Assembly (NCBI GenBank): GCA_963817855.1
Contig: CAWFQA010000004.1
Location: 62,001-126,000, forward strand
DNA: 64,000 nucleotides
Origin: JAKAAZ01 sp963817855
Lineage (GTDB): Bacteria; Acidobacteriota; Terriglobia; Terriglobales; Acidobacteriaceae
Reading direction: 5' to 3'
Shown here: positions 61,410-64,000 of the stretch, one piece after another
Layout of the letters: each line of letters opens with the position of its first letter
Position numbering within the stretch: the first letter of the stretch is position 1
Notes under the pieces: generated by a model
Told to the model about the DNA's origin: nothing
Seen by the model: only the letters and a program-made list of their open reading frames with translations
Database searches by the model: none
Program-made: the position numbers and the translations under genes

Positions 61410-62405
61410 GTGGAAGACAAAGCCCCCCAGGGGGCGCACGGTCGAGGTGATCGACATGTGCCGGTTCTTTTAGAAGAAGCAATCGAATTTTTACGAATCC
61501 TGCCGGGCGGCACCTACATGGATGCAACGCTCGGCCTGGGCGGGCACAGTACAGCAATCGCCCGCCGGTTGGGTCCGGAAGGTCACCTGATCGCACTTGA
61601 TCGCGATCCGGAGGCCATCGAGAGCGCAGCGATACGGTTCGTGGCATTGGGGGCGGAACTGAAGGAAAAGATGCCCCGCATCACGGTCCACGCGACAGCT
61701 TTCGCGGAGGCGGCGAGCTGGGCGGAACCACAAAGCATCGACGGAATTTTGGCCGACTTTGGGGTCAGCTCGCTACAGCTGGACACGGCACAGAGAGGAT
61801 TCAGTTTTCAGGCAGAAGCACCGTTGGACATGCGGATGGATCCGCGCAGCGGAATGACTGCCGAACAAGTGGTAAATCAGGTGAGCGAAGAGGACCTCGC
61901 AAATCTGATTTACAAATTCGGAGAAGAGAGGAGGTCGCGGAGAATCGCCAGAGCAATTGTCAGGGCGCGGCCGGTAACAACCACGGCACAACTGGCCAGA
62001 GTGGTTACAAGCAGCGCCCCGGCAATAAAAAGCGATCGGATTCATCCAGCGACTCGAGTCTTTCAAGCCCTCCGAATTTACGTGAATGGTGAACTTGATC
62101 AGATTACTGCCTTGCTGCATGTAGCGCCGCAATTGTTGCGGCCGGCAGGAAGAATGGTGGCCATCAGTTTCCACTCTCTCGAAGATCGCATTGTGAAGGA
62201 TGCGTTTCGAGAAGGCAAGGCAAGCGGGACCTGGACGGTGTTGACGCCGAAACCAGTGACCGCGAGTGAAGAAGAGATTCGCACCAATCCGCGATCGCGC
62301 AGTGCCAAATTACGGGCGGCGGAGCGGGCAACTCATCCGGCGAAAAGCAGAAGGCCGGTAAAGGAGCAGGAAAAAATTTTACGGCGCAGCTGGAGTAGCG
62401 GCTAA
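61410..62405 (+). CDS. rsmH: 16S rRNA (cytosine1402-N4)-methyltransferase RsmH
   Basis: 331 residues from GTG 61410. DRHVPVLLEEAIEFL, the SAM-binding MDATLGLGGHSTAI and LIALDRDPEAI, the GILADFGVSSLQLD motif and FSFQAEAPLDMRMD are all present, as is VAISFHSLEDRIVK near the C-terminus. It methylates N4 of C1402 in 16S rRNA with RsmI completing the site. Second gene of the dcw cluster, two bases after mraZ. Confidence 0.95.
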   Translation: MEDKAPQGAHGRGDRHVPVLLEEAIEFLRILPGGTYMDATLGLGGHSTAIARRLGPEGHLIALDRDPEAIESAAIRFVALGAELKEKMPRITVHATAFAEAASWAEPQSIDGILADFGVSSLQLDTAQRGFSFQAEAPLDMRMDPRSGMTAEQVVNQVSEEDLANLIYKFGEERRSRRIARAIVRARPVTTTAQLARVVTSSAPAIKSDRIHPATRVFQALRIYVNGELDQITALLHVAPQLLRPAGRMVAISFHSLEDRIVKDAFREGKASGTWTVLTPKPVTASEEEIRTNPRSRSAKLRAAERATHPAKSRRPVKEQEKILRRSWSSG

Positions 62406-62668
62406 GCCGAACAAGTTCGGGCCGGGTTCGTCCCCACCCCTCTTTCAGGCGAAAGAACAGCACGCAAGTGAACGTCACCCATCCCTCCCAGCTCAACGAG
62501 CCTGGCCCGAGAAGTGAGGGAAGCCTGAGACGTGAGGACGAGAGAAGTGGCAACAAACAAGATCAAGGCCGGTGCAACGGCACAGGGCTAGTGGAACAGC
62601 GAAGGGTGCAGCAGCAGAGATTGCAGGCCCTGCGTTCAACCTTAACCAACGATTCCAGGAGGAAGGCC

Positions 62669-62788
62669 ATGTCGCATATCTACGATTTTTTTGACAATCA
62701 TATGGAAGTGTGGGGCGCGGTTGTATTCGGTTTGCTTGCGATCGGCGCTTGCGTAGCCATGGCAGCTGCACTGAACGGAGCCATGTAA
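62669..62788 (+). CDS. 39-residue single-span membrane protein in the dcw cluster
   Basis: Starts MSHIYDFFDNHMEVWGAV and continues with one hydrophobic helix (VVFGLLAIGACVAMAAAL), ending NGAM. A perfect AGGAGGAAGG ribosome site is directly upstream, and an intrinsic terminator lies right after the stop, so it looks like a real, well-translated gene. A polar amphipathic N-terminus before the helix suggests a cytoplasmic tail. I recognise no family. The 263 bases between rsmH and this gene hold no other convincing frame. Confidence 0.6.
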   Translation: MSHIYDFFDNHMEVWGAVVFGLLAIGACVAMAAALNGAM

Positions 62789-62790
62789 AC

Positions 62791-62825
62791 GAGCTCGCTT
62801 CCCGGGGGGAACGGGCTTTTTTTTA
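62791..62825 (+). terminator. Intrinsic terminator inside the dcw cluster
   Basis: GAGCTCGCTTCCC pairs, with one bulge and G-T pairs, with GGGAACGGGCT, followed by eight Ts. It follows the 39-residue gene and precedes ftsL by about 45 bases; it may be leaky. Confidence 0.7.
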
Positions 62826-62867
62826 TTCACAGCAACAAACAGGGAACCATTCAGTAAAGGAAATGCT

Positions 62868-63389
62868 ATGGCAGCAGCAGGCGTTGTAATCGAGAGACTT
62901 CGGGAGAAGGGTCAGTGGAATGCCGAGGCGGTGATGGAACACAACCGCTGGCTATTCGCGGCACAACAACGCGCCCGTCGCGGACCCACTCCCGAAGTAT
63001 TTTTCGACAAGCGCCTCGACAACTCGCGCCTGGTCAAAGCGGAAGATCCTGTCCGCAAGCGCGAGATGCGCAGCTTTGCCGTCGCCGCGGTTTTCTTTTT
63101 CGCGTTGCTGATGGTGTACAGCTGGCAACATTTCAGTTCCATCGAGTACGGCTATCACATTGAGACTGAGAAGACTCAGTTGCAACATCTGCAGGAAGAA
63201 AACCACCAGCTGGGATTGACGGAAGCGCAACTGACGCGGTCAGAGCGGATCGATCGGCTGGCTCACCAGATCGGCATGCAGTCGCCGCAACCGGGGCAGG
63301 TGGTGACGGCGCCGGCCATGATGGATGTGGATCCGAACTCGCCCGTACTTGCGTCGGTAACGGTTCCAGTGTTGCCGTCGAACCGGTAA
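62868..63389 (+). CDS. ftsL: Cell division protein FtsL-like
   Basis: 173 residues, type II membrane protein: basic cytoplasmic N-terminus of about 68 residues, one span (AVAAVFFFALLMVYSW), then a coiled coil (HIETEKTQLQHLQEENHQLGLTEAQL, in part) with leucine spacing. FtsL/FtsB complexes with FtsQ activate septal wall synthesis by FtsW-FtsI. The position between rsmH and ftsI is the standard one. AAAGGA lies before the ATG. The long cytoplasmic region is unusual compared with E. coli FtsL (121 residues). Confidence 0.82.
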   Translation: MAAAGVVIERLREKGQWNAEAVMEHNRWLFAAQQRARRGPTPEVFFDKRLDNSRLVKAEDPVRKREMRSFAVAAVFFFALLMVYSWQHFSSIEYGYHIETEKTQLQHLQEENHQLGLTEAQLTRSERIDRLAHQIGMQSPQPGQVVTAPAMMDVDPNSPVLASVTVPVLPSNR

Positions 63390-63461
63390 ACTAGTACGCA
63401 ACGGCTACGCGGTTTGTGAGTGGCCGAAAGGCCCATCCAAGATGCAGGATCGAACCACGGC

Positions 63462-64000
63462 ATGAGCCGGAAACCCAAACAAGCGCTCTCTGCTCCCATT
63501 CCAAGGTTGCGATTCGTAACCTTGATTGGGATTTTGATGGTCTGGGTCGTCATCATTGCGGCGCGGCTGGTATGGTTGCAGGTCTTTCGTCATACCGAAT
63601 ACGCCGAGCGCGAATACCGCCAGCAGGACCACACCTTCCAGATTGCACCGCGACGTGGAATGTTGTACGACCGCGATCTGCAACCGCTCGCGATGACAGT
63701 GCTGGTCGATTCTATCTACGCCGTTCCCGGTGAAATTGCGAATAAGGACTCGACCGCGCAGCAACTGGCGCTAATCGTGCACGTCGATTCATCGGATCGA
63801 TACACGACCGCCAGGGATATTGATGGGCGTCTGCATCGTTCGCGCGACTTTGCCTGGGTGGCGCGCAAGGTGGATGCCGATGTTGCCGATCGAGTACGCG
63901 CACTGAACCTGAAGGGCGTCTACTTCCAGAAAGAATTCAAACGCTACTATCCGGACAATAATCTAGCAGCGCAAGTACTAGGGTATGTGAGCCTGGACGA
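63462..64000 (+). CDS. ftsI: Penicillin-binding protein FtsI / PBP2-type transpeptidase, 3' truncated
   Basis: Runs off the right edge; 179 codons visible. One N-terminal span (LRFVTLIGILMVWVVIIAARLVWL, in part) is followed by FQIAPRRGMLYDRDLQPLAMTV, the conserved start of the non-penicillin-binding dimerisation domain, and FKRYYPDNNLAAQVLGYV. FtsI crosslinks septal peptidoglycan. The ATG at 63462 is preferred; an in-frame GTG at 63420 would add 14 residues. Catalytic SxxK motif lies outside the window. Confidence 0.9.
   Translation, partial: MSRKPKQALSAPIPRLRFVTLIGILMVWVVIIAARLVWLQVFRHTEYAEREYRQQDHTFQIAPRRGMLYDRDLQPLAMTVLVDSIYAVPGEIANKDSTAQQLALIVHVDSSDRYTTARDIDGRLHRSRDFAWVARKVDADVADRVRALNLKGVYFQKEFKRYYPDNNLAAQVLGYVSLD

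Noticed and set aside
1..64000. CRISPR arrays, tRNA or rRNA genes, insertion sequences, integrases, toxin-antitoxin or phage-defence loci
   Set aside because: Looked for by eye; no regular spacer arrays, tRNA T-arm/acceptor patterns, transposase motifs or defence domains were seen. A dedicated search could still find a divergent case.

Overview
The window comes from a GC-rich Gram-negative bacterium, most likely an acidobacterium of the Terriglobia type. Three things point there. A secreted VWFA protein is of the kind typical of Acidobacteriota. Outer-membrane genes (TamB, an LptC/LptA-type protein, LptB, a beta-barrel protein) sit next to a divergent Hfq-like protein and a MoaD-MoaE fusion. 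Short palindromic repeats are scattered between genes. It is core chromosome: I see no phage, insertion sequence, integrase, CRISPR array, rRNA or tRNA.

Layout. 0-8.3 kb: 3' part of tamB, a ketose-epimerase-like protein, a BON-domain protein, a DHA2 drug exporter, a UbiA-type prenyltransferase, and two stress-type small proteins (CsbD and a 50-residue membrane protein). 8.4-15.7 kb: prephenate dehydratase, Lon, a DUF488 protein, fused molybdopterin synthase, a VWFA protein, an Hfq-like protein overlapping an inositol monophosphatase. 15.8-20.3 kb: ferredoxin, recO, glyQ, glyS. 20.4-28.2 kb: an unknown protein, then an lptC/lptA-like gene with an apparent frameshift, lptB, rpoN, hpf, rapZ, the classical envelope/sigma-54 neighbourhood. 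28.2-29.7 kb: a spherulin-4-like secreted protein lying between a decayed copy of the priA 3' end and intact priA, the clearest sign of a past insertion. 29.7-39.2 kb, all on the minus strand: msbA-like ABC exporter, yicC, gmk, rpoZ, coaBC, family-4 uracil-DNA glycosylase, dienelactone hydrolase, priA. 39.5-45.8 kb: HU and dcd on back-to-back promoters, an atypical NarL-type regulator, a SYLF lipid-binding protein, ftsK, a DUF421 membrane protein. 46.2-55.3 kb: acetyl-CoA synthetase, a Tat-exported GH127-like glycosidase convergent with a secreted two-domain alpha/beta hydrolase, and a PDZ-membrane-GAF-PP2C phosphatase. 55.4-60.5 kb: acyltransferase 3, dxs, an outer-membrane beta-barrel protein, a DUF2127 protein. 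60.8 kb to the end: start of the division and cell wall (dcw) cluster, with a putative MraZ operator, mraZ, rsmH, a 39-residue membrane peptide, ftsL and a truncated ftsI.

Most genes are housekeeping. The points most worth a second look are the priA-remnant/spherulin cassette, the frameshift in the lptC/A gene, the dispersed palindromic repeats (one lies inside the reading frame of the VWFA protein), a 109-bp nested inverted-repeat element after an outer-membrane protein gene, the shared -35 region of HU and dcd, and the tiny membrane gene with its own terminator inside the dcw cluster. I found no convincing wholly new multi-gene system.
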